From Prorocentrum cordatum (Eukaryota; Sar; Dinophyceae; Prorocentrales; Prorocentraceae): a stretch of DNA of 22,500 nt. The DNA lies in contig CAUYUJ010018059.1 of assembly GCA_963575745.1 (NCBI GenBank), positions 1,097,501 through 1,120,000 on the forward strand, given 5' to 3'. The position numbers and the translations under genes were made by a program. The notes beneath the pieces were generated by a model. The model was not told the origin of the DNA and ran no database searches. It saw only the letters and a program-made list of their open reading frames with translations. Below, one piece after another: positions 8,491 to 18,022 of the stretch. The number at the start of each line of letters is the position of its first letter. Position 1 is the first letter of the stretch.

Positions 8491-10016
8491 AGGTGGTGCC
8501 CTATGCTGTGCTGTATATCTGGGTTCTGCTGGTGGTTGTCATCGCTGTCCTGCTTGTCTACGGGCTGCTGGAGGCAATCCTCGCTGCTCTCCTCTTCATG
8601 GAAGTGGTCGAGGGCTGCCATGTCCATGCTGCTCCATCCTGCTGGTGGGGGACCGGCGCCCCTCTGCATCCCGTCTGGCGCAGGGCTGTGGCCTAACCCC
8701 TCGCCACGCTGGGGTCCTCTGCGGCCTACCCCCTCGCCGCGCAGGGGTTCGTGGTGGCCTGCCCCTCCTCCACACTGGGGCGTGCTGACGGGTTTCTGCT
8801 GCTCCTCAGCCCTTCCCTCCTCCAGGGGCCGCTCTGGCTGCGGTGCCCTGGGTCCCTTGGGCCTCTCGAGCTCGGGCGCTGGCATTGCCGTGCGCAGCTC
8901 GGCGGGGCTGCTGGTGGCCCTGGCCTCTGGGTGCCTCCTCGGCTGTCTGGCTGGGGCCCTGCTTGGCACTCGCACTGCTGCTTGCGGTCGCGGGCTGCGG
9001 CTCCTCATCACTGGCTCAGTCACGCCCAGGAACTGCTCAGCAATTGCTTTGCGCCGCTCTGCCTCCTTCGGGTCCTGCTGCTGGCTCTGCCTGCGCGCCT
9101 CTCCGCTGTTGAGCCATGCCATACGGCAGATCTCCTCCGCCGCTCGGCGCTGGCTGCGCTGGCCGCTCAGCCCTGACACGTGGCTGAACAGCCTCTGGTA
9201 GACGCCAGTCTGCAGCTCCCTCAGCAAATGGGGCACGCACGCAGCCTGCCACGATGGCCAGCCCTGTTCGCCCTCTTTCTGGATCCAGCAGCCTGCCAGC
9301 GACTGCATGTGCTGCTCGAGCCTGTTCCTCTCGAGCCACGCCACCTCCTGCTCGGGGTCCTGGTCGGCTTCTCTTTTGTGTCGAAGCCTTGGGTGGAGCA
9401 GGCCAGCTTCATCGGCTTCGCTCACGAACTTCATCAGGTCGGGCCCCACTGGTTTGGTCAGCTTTACTGCCACCTGCACGACCGTCTGCATCAGGCTGTT
9501 GGTGTCGCTCCTCTGATCTGGTCCTGCCATGGTCTCCATCTCCTGGTCGCTCGGCTCACCCTCCTGCTCTGGGGCTTCACTGTCTGGTGTCGAGTCATCA
9601 TCGCCCAGGTTTTCTGGTGACCACTCTCTGCTGGCCTCCGCTGTTCTCGGCAGCGGCCTGCGCTCGCTGCTGGGGATGCTGTGCGCTAGGATGTTGTTCC
9701 TTCTGTTCTGGAACGCGTCCATGTGCACTCTTGCTACCTGCTGCCTTGTACCGTACGGGAGGGTAAGCATCCTGGTCATGAGCCTCCTTCGCTTGCGGTG
9801 CGTGTTGCGCCAGACTTCTTCGCATAAGTCCTTGATCTGCTGAAGCTCCTGCACGGTGACAGCCCTGGTCTGCTCCTGCGAGTCCATTATGCCGCCCACG
9901 TTGGTGATGGCCAGGAGGTACGGTACGCAGAGCTCCATCCAGTCGCCCATGTCGTCCCAGACCTCCTGGTCGACCATGTTCACCCACAGCCCCGCGTAGC
10001 CCTCCATGTGGTCCAC
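8361..10016 (-). CDS. C-terminal extension of the LINE polyprotein: two WxxCVPxL modules plus RGEG units
   Basis: 551 codons, in the same frame as the RNase H part and separated from it only by the TAG at 10077-10079 and 20 further open codons. The first codon of the open part is GTG; similarity to the pre-RT module extends above it, so 10016 is probably not a true start. Module 1 (about residues 1-85) has DWMELCVPYL and LCEEVWR; module 2 (about 226-310) has WQAACVPHLL and ICRMAW. Both resemble WMQVCVPFL and LCERAWR before RT (about 14040-14250). An Arg/Pro-rich linker follows (about 335-400), then RGEG units at 426-429, 437-440, 517-520 and 527-530, and an acidic module (450-510, MQRGAG, PPPAG, EEESSEDC) that also occurs twice at 14440-14832. 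No known enzyme domain was seen. It ends at a TAG that paralogy shows to be a mutated Glu codon. Confidence 0.7.
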   Translation of the reverse strand: MDHMEGYAGLWVNMVDQEVWDDMGDWMELCVPYLLAITNVGGIMDSQEQTRAVTVQELQQIKDLCEEVWRNTHRKRRRLMTRMLTLPYGTRQQVARVHMDAFQNRRNNILAHSIPSSERRPLPRTAEASREWSPENLGDDDSTPDSEAPEQEGEPSDQEMETMAGPDQRSDTNSLMQTVVQVAVKLTKPVGPDLMKFVSEADEAGLLHPRLRHKREADQDPEQEVAWLERNRLEQHMQSLAGCWIQKEGEQGWPSWQAACVPHLLRELQTGVYQRLFSHVSGLSGQRSQRRAAEEICRMAWLNSGEARRQSQQQDPKEAERRKAIAEQFLGVTEPVMRSRSPRPQAAVRVPSRAPARQPRRHPEARATSSPAELRTAMPAPELERPKGPRAPQPERPLEEGRAEEQQKPVSTPQCGGGAGHHEPLRGEGVGRRGPQRGEGLGHSPAPDGMQRGAGPPPAGWSSMDMAALDHFHEEESSEDCLQQPVDKQDSDDNHQQNPDIQHSIGHHLADRGGPQRGEGFGDGGPQRGEGLGRSAKGKQRHEAEVPDEPS

Positions 10017-10076
10017 GAGCCTCCAGCTGGCTTGGACGACAGAGTGCGGGTGGCTGGGTGGCTGCTGTGGAGCTGG

Positions 10077-12380
10077 CTACGGGTCCCCTGCCTCTGAGCT
10101 GTCCCCGTCCAGGTCGATCGCCTCGTGGTTGCTCAGACCAAGCTTGAAATCACCAGGCATGGTGATCTCGTTGAGACCCTCCTCAGCTGGGTCTGCTGCT
10201 GGCTTAGCTCCTCTTGGCAGCTTGCCCCTCTGCGTGTCCGCCAAGACCCGCCTCCCTGCTGCTGTTGGGGGCTGACATGGCCTGGCCAGCTTCCTTGCCA
10301 CTCCTGCCACGATCCTGCTCTTGTGGTCCCCAAGGTAGCTGGTGCCGCCACATTTCTCGCACCAGAGCCAGCCATGGGTGTACTGCGTCTTGTGGGAGGC
10401 GTCCACCACCTGCGTGCCGATCTGCACCGCCTTGCAGTCAAGCCTGACGTTGCCGTGCTGGTCCTGGTGGCCGCCGTACTTCCCGCGGCATTCTCCCGTC
10501 TCTGCCAGCCAGTCTTTGATGCTTTGTCCTTTGGCTGGGCCACTGCGACACGTTGCACACCACCATCGCGGATGTAGCTTGCGCAAGTCGTGTCCCAGTT
10601 GGGCTGCCCTGTCCCTTGCCGCCTGCGGCTTTCGGCGCTTGGCCTTGGGTCGCAGAGGGGCCTTGTTGGGGTCCTCCACCGTCACCGCCATGGTGATGGC
10701 CAGCAGCCGATTTTGCACCGCCATGGTGATCTGGTCCCTGGTCTGCTGCTGCGCGATGATGGCTGGATCCAGTGCTCCATGCTCCGCTCCCCAGCCTGCG
10801 TACTTGTCTGCCATCTCGTTTCCGATGACCCACCAGGTGGGACCATTCCACCTCTCCAGCTCGGCTGGGTGCTCAATCAAGTGGCTTGGGATATGGTGGC
10901 CCATGATGGTGTCCGTGCTGTCCTGCAGCTGCTGCTTCGTCTGGAGCCAGAGGTCGTAGTTCGTGCTCCTGTAGTCCGGGTCCTCAGGATCCTGGATCTG
11001 CTTGAGTGCGTCCAGGGCGTACTTGCAGTCGCTGACTATGTTGAGCCCCCTGGTCGTCGCCGCCGTGGTGTACCCGATGGCTTTGCTCATGGCGGTGAGC
11101 TCTGCCCGTGGCACCGTGTGTGGTGCCCTGATCGTGCCGTACCAGGCGGCCACTTCCTGCGGACGTCCTTGCTCGTCGAACCTGAAGGCCACCACTGCCC
11201 AGCCGCAACGTCTGAGGCGGGGATCCTTGGCCGTTTCCCCTGCACCGCCCGAGCCGTCCGTGAAGACGTAGTCTGCTCGCGCCTTGTACCCTGACTGAGC
11301 TGCCGCCTGCGCCTCTTCGCTGGTGCAGAAGATCTGCGCCGCCTTCGCCGCGTCCTCGTCTGGGTCGACCTTGGCTGCCCAGGCCGCTGGCGGGGTGCCG
11401 CGGAGCCAGAAGTGCAGGTCTTGCCGCTGGTCCAGCGCGTCTTTCGCCTTCTTCGCCAGGTCGGTGTCATTGCTGTGCCCTATCTCTGCGTTGGCTGGGC
11501 ATGCGTAGTAGCGGTGTTCCTCTGTCTCTATCGCCTCGCCGCATCTCGCGCAGGTGTCGTCGCCTTCTTTGTTGAGTTTGGCCGCCCTGCGACGCTCCCT
11601 GGTCCCGGTGCCCATCGCTATAGTCTCCAGCATGGCTGCCTCTGCATGCTGTCCTTTGCGCCCCCTCCTCCTCGGGTGGCGCTGCAGCTGAAAGAGGCCG
11701 CCTCCAGCCTGAAGTCCTTCTCCACTGCGATGGCATGCTGCCTGCTGCCGGAGCTGCTGCTGCGCGCTCTGCTGGACCTCCTGCAGGAGCGCGCCGAAGT
11801 GTGGAATGTCATCTGGCTTGTATGCCCACTCGTCACCTGCTGGGCTGGTCCAGCTGTCCAGGCGTCGCGGCATCCAGCCTAACCCAAGCAGCTGCGCGAC
11901 GACCCCTGCCATAGGCCCCTTGACCTGCTGCCACCTGCGGTTAGGGTCCAGGGCGTCCAGCTTGGCGTAGAGCAGGAGCCAGCCTCTCTGGTACCTCTTG
12001 AGCTCCGTCGGGTGGTCGACTATGGTGAGCCAGAACTGCTTGATCTGGTCGCCGATGGCTCGTGTTACTGCCTCTTGCATTCCCCTCTGAATCAGGAGGA
12101 TGGTGGACGTGCAGCGCCCAGCCTTGTGTCCGCCTGTGAGGAGCGCTGCCTCCGTGGCCCTGACAGCCTTCGCCTCCGTGGGCGTGATGCCGTGCGCTGG
12201 CAAGTCCCAGGCCTGCTGGCAGTAGGCCACTGCTGAGTAGACCTTTGCCGCACCTCTGGCGTCCGTCTTCGCTAGGTCCTTAAGCTTGGCCACCCTCTGC
12301 TTGGCCTTGGCCTGGCGCGCTGCATGGGTGGGTCGCAGTAGCTGCTTGCCTAGGCTGGTGTCCACGCCGAGGTCGCGCAC
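10077..12380 (-). CDS. LINE zinc knuckle, RNase H and C-terminal zinc domain
   Basis: 767 codons; the first part completes the RT (RDLGVD, thumb region, KVKGPM at 153-158). A CCHC knuckle of LINE type follows: C277, C280, H289, C294. RNase H has all four acidic residues in family context: D375 (FTDGSG), E427 (RAEL), D451 (SDCKYAL) and D525 (GNEMAD); it would degrade RNA in the RNA/DNA hybrid. A C-terminal cysteine domain follows: C608-x2-C611, then WCEKCGG (C674, C677) with C702 and a basic tail. I judge this a nucleic-acid-binding domain. The frame starts just below the TAA at 12390-12392; the four codons between are open and read PGVV before RDLGVD, so the true protein continued from RT. 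It ends at TAG 10077-10079, beyond which the frame stays open. Confidence 0.9.
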   Translation of the reverse strand: MRDLGVDTSLGKQLLRPTHAARQAKAKQRVAKLKDLAKTDARGAAKVYSAVAYCQQAWDLPAHGITPTEAKAVRATEAALLTGGHKAGRCTSTILLIQRGMQEAVTRAIGDQIKQFWLTIVDHPTELKRYQRGWLLLYAKLDALDPNRRWQQVKGPMAGVVAQLLGLGWMPRRLDSWTSPAGDEWAYKPDDIPHFGALLQEVQQSAQQQLRQQAACHRSGEGLQAGGGLFQLQRHPRRRGRKGQHAEAAMLETIAMGTGTRERRRAAKLNKEGDDTCARCGEAIETEEHRYYACPANAEIGHSNDTDLAKKAKDALDQRQDLHFWLRGTPPAAWAAKVDPDEDAAKAAQIFCTSEEAQAAAQSGYKARADYVFTDGSGGAGETAKDPRLRRCGWAVVAFRFDEQGRPQEVAAWYGTIRAPHTVPRAELTAMSKAIGYTTAATTRGLNIVSDCKYALDALKQIQDPEDPDYRSTNYDLWLQTKQQLQDSTDTIMGHHIPSHLIEHPAELERWNGPTWWVIGNEMADKYAGWGAEHGALDPAIIAQQQTRDQITMAVQNRLLAITMAVTVEDPNKAPLRPKAKRRKPQAARDRAAQLGHDLRKLHPRWWCATCRSGPAKGQSIKDWLAETGECRGKYGGHQDQHGNVRLDCKAVQIGTQVVDASHKTQYTHGWLWCEKCGGTSYLGDHKSRIVAGVARKLARPCQPPTAAGRRVLADTQRGKLPRGAKPAADPAEEGLNEITMPGDFKLGLSNHEAIDLDGDSSEAGDP

Positions 12381-12389
12381 TACACCTGG

Positions 12390-13486
12390 TTACTTGTTGG
12401 GGGTGCCCAGGCTGTCCAGGATGCTGGCGACTTCTGCCTGGAGGTCCTTGTCCGAGGCCACCACTGCCGTCTTGACGGAGATGGGTATGGAGAGCTGCTT
12501 GAAACCATCGTGCACCAGCGCTGCCACGTACTTGATCTGGTCTATGACCTGCCTCCGCGCACCCTCTACCTGCAGGGCCAAGTCGTCCAGGTACTGCTGC
12601 ATGGCGACGAAGATGCGGTGCCTGTGCGCTGCATCCAGGATGCCATACAAGAGCGGTCTGGTGAGGTCGACCGCTCGGCCACAGCCAGCTGCCATGCTGT
12701 TGGCAGGCTCGAGAATGTCCGAGAAGAAGCTGTGGGCCATGATGGCCCTGGGCGCAAGGTACATCTGCACGGCCATTGCCAGCGGCAGCAACGGGCACTG
12801 GAGGTCGATGGCTTTCTCGATCAGCTGGTCGAGGCCTATGTCGTCGTAGAAGTTTGCCGCGTCGTAGAAGACTCCTGCTGCATGGAAGCCCATCTCCGTG
12901 GCGGCTTCTGCCCTCATCAGTCTGTGCATTGCCACTCCTGGCGCTGAGGAGCCTGCTACTGCCGTATCCCAGAAACCCGCCGCTGCCTTGCTCCAGGTGG
13001 CTACTATGTGCCTCCTGGCTGCGCTCCAGATGCGGTACGGCATGGGCATGAGGCCGACGGGGCGCTCGCCACCGATCCCTGGCTTCTTGCCCAACAGCAG
13101 CTCCAGCACCAAGTAGAATTGCCACGGACACGCTGCCCGTTGCTCACAGCTGATCAGGCACTGCACGAAGTCTTCAAGCCCCTGGGCGCCCATGGCCTTG
13201 AGCTCTGGAGCCCTCCACCAGTCCGCTCCTTGGCCAGCATTGCGCTTCAGGTGCTGGGTGATGGGGCCGATGATGTCCTTGCTGATGGGCTCGAGGGCAT
13301 TCTCTTGGGCCAAGGCCGCCTGCCTCAGCTTGGCCAGCGCTTCTTGGATCCTCTCGGCCTTCTGCGCATCTCGTGCCCACCTGCGTTGCCATGCCTCTTT
13401 GCGCAAGTCTACCAGCTGCTGCGGGTGGTTGATGACCTGGCCCTCATGTGCAAGGATGTCCTCCAGGTGGCTGCGCCCCCTGCCTT
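12390..13486 (-). CDS. LINE reverse transcriptase, interrupted
   Basis: The longest clean frame starts at ATG 13404-13406, but similarity-like sequence (HLEDILAHEGQVINHPQ) extends in this frame up to a G5 run near 13483-13488, where the upstream frame must switch. Residues from the ATG: ERPVGLMPMPYRIW at 114-127 (RT motifs 1-2), FYDAANFYDD at 180-189 (box A, catalytic D182), AGCGRAVDLTR at 240-250 (box B position), QYLDDLALQV at 271-280 (box C with both Asp), SIPISVKTAVVASD at 306-319 (box D with Lys). Box B lacks the usual QG...SP and keeps AGC, as does the related fragment at 1-1010. The frame ends at TAA 12390-12392, just before RDLGVD, a part of the RT itself, so the stop is internal. The catalytic residues look intact; the gene is broken. 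Confidence 0.9.
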
Positions 13487-16005
13487 GGTGTAGGCGCGGG
13501 CCATCTTAGCACTGCCTTCCGTGGCGTCGTGCACCCAGTGGATGTGCGCCTTCGTCGCCGCCTTTGTGAGTTGCTTGGCCATGTTCTTTACCTCCTCTGC
13601 TACCCTGCTGATCGCCCCTGGGTCCACGAGGGCGCCCTCTGCTATCGCGCGCAGGTCTGTGAGGAGGGCCTGCTGCTGGTCCTTGGCTGCACCTTCTTCG
13701 TTCATCCTGCCTGGGCCAGGCTGGTCGAGCTGCTGCGCGAGCTGCCATCTTGTGTTAATCTGCTGCTGCGTCTGGTGGCCGCTGTGGGTGCGAACCTGCA
13801 GCTCTCGGCGGCTACTCGGGCCACTGCCTGCTCCTGGATCATCATGTAGTTGTCTTCGAGCTGCTCCTTCTGGTAATCGGTCGCCTATGACTTCTCGCAT
13901 AAACCTCCGCAGGTTAGCAAGCTCCCTCCAATGCATCACCCCCAATTCGTGCCTACTCGTCGGCTCCTCTCGCGTGAGACCTTGGAGAAAGCCTCGGCGC
14001 CGTGGTTCTGCTTGTCTCCATGCTCGCTCGCAGAGGTCCCTGATGATGTGGCTGGGGCCAGCCTGCTGGAACCTGCGCCTGAGCAATCTTACCATTCCAC
14101 CGTTGCCTCCGCCACCCAAGATGGTCTCCAGAAACGGCACACAGACCTGCATCCAGTTGCTGTTGTCCGTGGGGAGCTGCACCAAGTTATCCATCCAGAT
14201 GGCCGCCCAGTGCTCTAAGTCGTCTCTCATGGCCACGTAGTCTTCCCACTCCCGCTGGTGCTGGTCTTCATTCCAGCGGTCTGGTGGGGGCAGGCCCATA
14301 TCGCGTGGCTCCTCTTCCTCTGGGCCTGGCGGCTCTTGGTCCTGACTCCCCAGGTGATCGGTGCCCTCTGCCTCCAGAGTGCCAGCCGGCTGAGGAGGTG
14401 AGCAGTGCGTGTCCCCTGGGGCAGCATTACCTGATCCAGCTGGTTGCCGACGAGCTGACTGGCCGTCGATGCTGTCCTGCTGCCCCCCAATGCGCTGGTG
14501 GTGCCCGTCGCAGTCCCCCTGATCTGCGGTCTCCTGGCGATGCTGTGGGCAGTCCTCCTCCTCCTCGAAGGGGCCGCAGTCTTGGACGTCCATGGTGCTG
14601 CGTCCTGCTGGTGGGGGAGTGGCAGATCCAGCTGCACGTCGGCGAACGGACTGGCCGAACTCGAGGCTGTCCTGCTGCCCCTCGGTGTGCTGGTGGTACC
14701 CATCGCTGTACTCCTGGTCTGCGATCTCCTGGCGGCACTCCAAGTAGTCCTCCTCGTCCTCGAAGGGGTCGTGATCTTGGGTGTCCATGGTGTTGCGTCC
14801 TGCTGGTGGGGGAAGGGCACCCCTCTGCATCCCTTCTGTGCAGCTGTCTGCGCTGCTGTGGGTTGGTCCCACGTCAAGGTCTGGGACACATCCCGTGGCG
14901 TTGTACTTGGGGCACGAGAACCCCTGACCCATCTCTGAGCAGGGACTAGCTGCCTTCCCATGGTCCGCTGCGCCCGCCCCGGCCTGAGGTGGGGAGAGAT
15001 CCTCAGGTGCTGGCTGATTCGCGATGTCCTTGGAGCCGCTGCCGCCGCCTCCTGCTGCGCCTCCACTGCCTGCACGCCGCTGCTGCAGCTCGGGGGGGCC
15101 CTCACCCCGCTCGGTGGGGCCGCGATCCACCGAGCTTCCTCCCGAGCTCTTCGATGGCCTCATGGCTGGTGCGGGGACCCCGTCTTCGTGGCCTTCCTGG
15201 CTGTCTGACATGACGGGGCCAGGCTCAGGCGCCGACGGGCCCTGTTCACCTCCTGAGTACTCGTCGGGAATTGTCAGGGTCTTGCCCAGTCGGCTTGCTG
15301 CTGCCTCCTGCGCTCGGGCATCATGGTGCGAGAGCTGCCGCACCAGGGTGGAGATCTCCGCCCACCACGCATGGATCTTCCTTTCGACCCCTGCCCATGG
15401 CGTAGAGGTGACGGTGCCCTTGATGCTCGCGCTCTTGTAGCTCGGGGGCCTGCTGTGCCCGAGATGTCGTCCGCGCTCTTCCTCTGGGATGCCGATGCTC
15501 TCGCGCAGGCTGAGTTCGAGGGTGCTTGCGAAGCGGTCGTGCTGTTGTCCTAGGTCCAGCATGCCCCGCTCCATCATCTTGCCGCCGACTGTGTGCTGCA
15601 AATGCTGGGGCAGCTCGTCGTAGGCGCGCGCGCTGACTCGCTCGGAGGTGGCCTGCCACAGCTCGTCAGAGATGACGTGCTGGACCTCCTGGTCGTAGTG
15701 CAGCTGCGGCACTGGCTCCATGTCGTTCTCGTCCAGGTCGCATCCTGCCTCTGCCAACGCTTGCTGTCGTCGGCGCATGGCCTCCTGGCCCCCTCGCGCC
15801 GCTCGTCTGCAAGCGGCTCTGGACTTCGGCATTTTCTCGACTGCGACTGGCGGCTTAATGGCTGCTGGCCTGCGAAGTACCCTGCCCTTGAGCATGAGGG
15901 GCCGCCCCTTCAGCTTCACGCGGATGCCAATGTGCGGTTTCCACGGCGCGGCCCTGAGCAGCTCCAGCGGGTCGAAGTACGGCGCGAGGCCCTGCGAGTC
16001 AGCGC
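13487..16005 (-). CDS. LINE linker between endonuclease and RT
   Basis: This frame is open from 16231 to 13409, but its upper part is out of phase with the endonuclease, so it becomes real near 16005. It begins with the end of APE (GLAPYFDPLELL, PWKPHIG near 15925-15945). A basic then helical region follows (about 15830-15250, including RAACRRAARGG and AWWAEISTLV), then a low-complexity acidic/Pro/Gly region with two tandem modules, MQRGALPPPAGRNTMD and TPPPAGRSTMD (about 14832-14440), each with an EEED stretch and a GQQDS motif. A WMQVCVPFL...LCERAWR module (about 14250-14040) precedes a Gln-rich helical stretch up to AYTKAGG. Below the G5 run near 13485 the last ~20 codons of this frame are out of phase. 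The function is unknown; the modules recur after RNase H. Confidence 0.7.
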
Positions 16006-16650
16006 GAAGTCGATGCACCTGGCCCCACCTGCTGCTGGGAAACATGCGGGGGCGCCATCCTCCGCCGCAGCTACCTGAGCATTCAGCACCCTGGGCCAAA
16101 TACTGTTGTTGAGCTCCGACGGCGTCATGTTGAAGTCCCCAGGCGCTGCCCAGGGCCCTCCCCAGACGGCCATCTTCTCCCGCGGGTCGCAGGGGATGTC
16201 GACATTCCTCTCTCCGAAGCCCGTCCCACACTCAAGGTAGACGAAAACCACTGCGAAACAGACCTTGTGCAGGTTGGAGGTCACCACCGTGACGTCACTG
16301 CCGTCCTCGTGCAGGTAGTGCTCGCCGAATCCCGCAATCCTGTCCTGGATGTCCAGGGGTCCTCGCGTGATGGCACACGTGCCTCCTCGAGTGCCTTCTC
16401 CTTCTCCTGGCCGTGCCTTGGTCCAGTAGCTGTGCGTGCCATTCCTCCTGATCGCCGCTCTTGCCTTGCTTATCTGCGCAGGCTGGCGGAGGTGGTGCTC
16501 CGCAATGCCAATGATATCCCTGTCCTTGGTGTCGTTGATCTCCATGAGGTAGCCCTGTGCCTGGGGGCCCCAGGTCGCGACGTTGAAGATGTCAATGCGG
16601 CACGGGCGGCGAGCCTTCTTCACGCTCGCCTTGGGGCGGCTGCCCTGCTG
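15880..16650 (-). pseudogene. LINE AP-like endonuclease (APE)
   Basis: In a third frame, from about 16604 down: RIDIFNVATWG (metal-binding Asn region), IIGIAEHHL (catalytic Glu region), TRGGTCAITRG, VVFVYLECGTGFG, PGDFNMTPSE (the GDFN signature) and RCIDFALT. After this the sequence continues in the frame of the linker with GLAPYFDP and PWKPHIG, giving the terminal His region. The two frames meet near 16000-16008. APE nicks target DNA so that RT can prime on it. ORF1 above and the linker below share one frame while APE is in another, so two roughly compensating indels (about 16650 and 16005) flank it. The upper junction cannot be placed exactly. Confidence 0.82.
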
Positions 16651-18022
16651 AGCGGTCGCCCTGCCCTTCTGCGTCGACGACTGTCTCGGCGCGCCTTGCC
16701 TGCGAGACCTTCTCTCGCGCCTCCTGGATGTGGGCCTCCACTCTGGCTCGGCGTTCTTCTGCTTTGTCATGTTCTGCTGCGCCTGCTCCAGGTTGGGCAG
16801 CTGCTGCGGCGCCGGTGGGCACAGCCGCGCCAGCTGTCCCTGCTGCCTCAGTGCATGCGGTGGCACCTCGCTGAGGGGCTGGGCTGGCGGCGCAGGCTCG
16901 CTTGCCTGGTGGGGCTTCTGCTGCTGCTGGGTCTTGCTCTTCGCTCTTTGACAGGCGCTTGGTGCGGGCCTGCTCGAGCTGGCGCAGCTGCTCCTGGTGC
17001 CTGGCCGTCTCCTCCTCCAGCAGTCGCAGGTGCTTCGCCGTCTCCTCCTCGTGCTCCTTGACCGTCTGGGCCATCCGCTCGCCCTTGGCCTTTGCTGCCC
17101 GCCAGACATCCGTGTCTGGCTCGGACCACTTGTGGAAGTCGTCAGGCTCATGCTCGAACTGCTCCAGGAAAGCTGCCAGAGTTGGCTTCTCGGCTGCAGG
17201 CTCAGCTGGTGTCTCTTGCTTGCCGACTGTGGCCTTGAGCTTGTCGAACTCATCTTCGGCTGCAATGGAGGCTTCCATGGCTTCACGAAGCTTGCGTTCA
17301 CTCTCGGCCAAGTACTGCTGGCCACTCTCAACTTGCTCTCCTGCCGATCGCACTTTCTTCTGGAGTTTGTCCAAGCGTCGAGCAGCTGCCTCCACCGCCT
17401 TGAATCCAGCGACTGGTTGGTCTGCTGGTGGCTTGGCTGCGGCGAGCTCTGGCCAGAGGGCCTCGTAGTGCTGCCTGAGCGGGTCGTCCTTGTGGAGCTT
17501 GCTGTAAGCTGCTGCGGCGGCAGCCTTGAGGTCGGCTGTCTTGTCGTGAGGTGGTGGCTGGCGTTGGCCTCCTTGTCCTTTCCCGCCTGCACCACCACCT
17601 GGCTGCCAACCATCTGCCCAGCTGGTCCTGGGCGAGATTCCTCCTTGGGGCTGTGCTGCCAGCCGCCCGCCATCATCTTCACGGAAGACATGACCGTCGG
17701 GGACGAGGCAGGCGAGGTTCTTGCCGCAGATGCAGAGGTCGCCCCTGCTGGTGATATTCTTGCAGTGGCGCCATCTGCTGCACCCGTCGCACACCACGTA
17801 GCTGCTGCGAGGAGGGCGACTGCCACTGCTGCTCCCCTTTCCACGGGGGAACCCTTTGGCGATTCGGGGTCCCCGACCAGGCGCTGCCCGCCCCGCGTCC
17901 GCTGCCGCCACTCCCCATGGCTGCAGCGATGCCGCGCGCGCGCCCGACGCCCGTCTGGGAACTGTCCTCGGTCCAGAGGTCTCCCTTCGGCCTGGAGGCT
18001 GGACAGCCCCCAAGGTCGTCAT
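16592..18022 (-). CDS. LINE ORF1, gag-like zinc-finger and coiled-coil protein
   Basis: 476 codons from ATG 18020-18022, which directly follows the spliced-leader relic; this fixes the start. A basic N-terminus (GPRIAKGFPRGKGSS) leads to a Cys cluster, C78-x2-C81, C87, C97-x-C99 and C105, consistent with a zinc finger. Residues ~140-160 are Gly/Pro-rich. Helical charged segments at about 205-265 and 305-360 (EEETAKHLRLLEEETARHQE type heptads) and near 420-445 predict coiled coils. Zinc finger plus coiled coil is typical of LINE ORF1 proteins that bind their RNA and multimerise; I infer that role. The frame ends at 16592, overlapping the APE region, so the last ~20 codons may be out of phase. 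The ORF could be separate or the start of a single polyprotein. Confidence 0.8.
   Translation of the reverse strand: MTTLGAVQPPGRRETSGPRTVPRRASGARAASLQPWGVAAADAGRAAPGRGPRIAKGFPRGKGSSSGSRPPRSSYVVCDGCSRWRHCKNITSRGDLCICGKNLACLVPDGHVFREDDGGRLAAQPQGGISPRTSWADGWQPGGGAGGKGQGGQRQPPPHDKTADLKAAAAAAYSKLHKDDPLRQHYEALWPELAAAKPPADQPVAGFKAVEAAARRLDKLQKKVRSAGEQVESGQQYLAESERKLREAMEASIAAEDEFDKLKATVGKQETPAEPAAEKPTLAAFLEQFEHEPDDFHKWSEPDTDVWRAAKAKGERMAQTVKEHEEETAKHLRLLEEETARHQEQLRQLEQARTKRLSKSEEQDPAAAEAPPGKRACAASPAPQRGATACTEAAGTAGAAVPTGAAAAAQPGAGAAEHDKAEERRARVEAHIQEAREKVSQARRAETVVDAEGQGDRSAGQPPQGEREEGSPPVPH

Noticed and set aside
7083-8745. CRISPR-like array (regular 18-bp core with ~15-bp spacers)
   Set aside because: Spacers alternate between two similar sequences and are far too short and repetitive; the array is coding and part of a eukaryotic retroelement.
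8501-9843. Plus-strand frames over the C-terminal extension (up to 266 codons)
   Set aside because: Shadows of the minus-strand frame, which is longer and shares modules with the pre-RT linker.
10005-10016. Independent start codon for the C-terminal extension (GTG at 10014-10016, or ATG at 10005-10007)
   Set aside because: Similarity to the pre-RT module continues above both codons in the same open frame, so in-frame continuation from RNase H is more likely.
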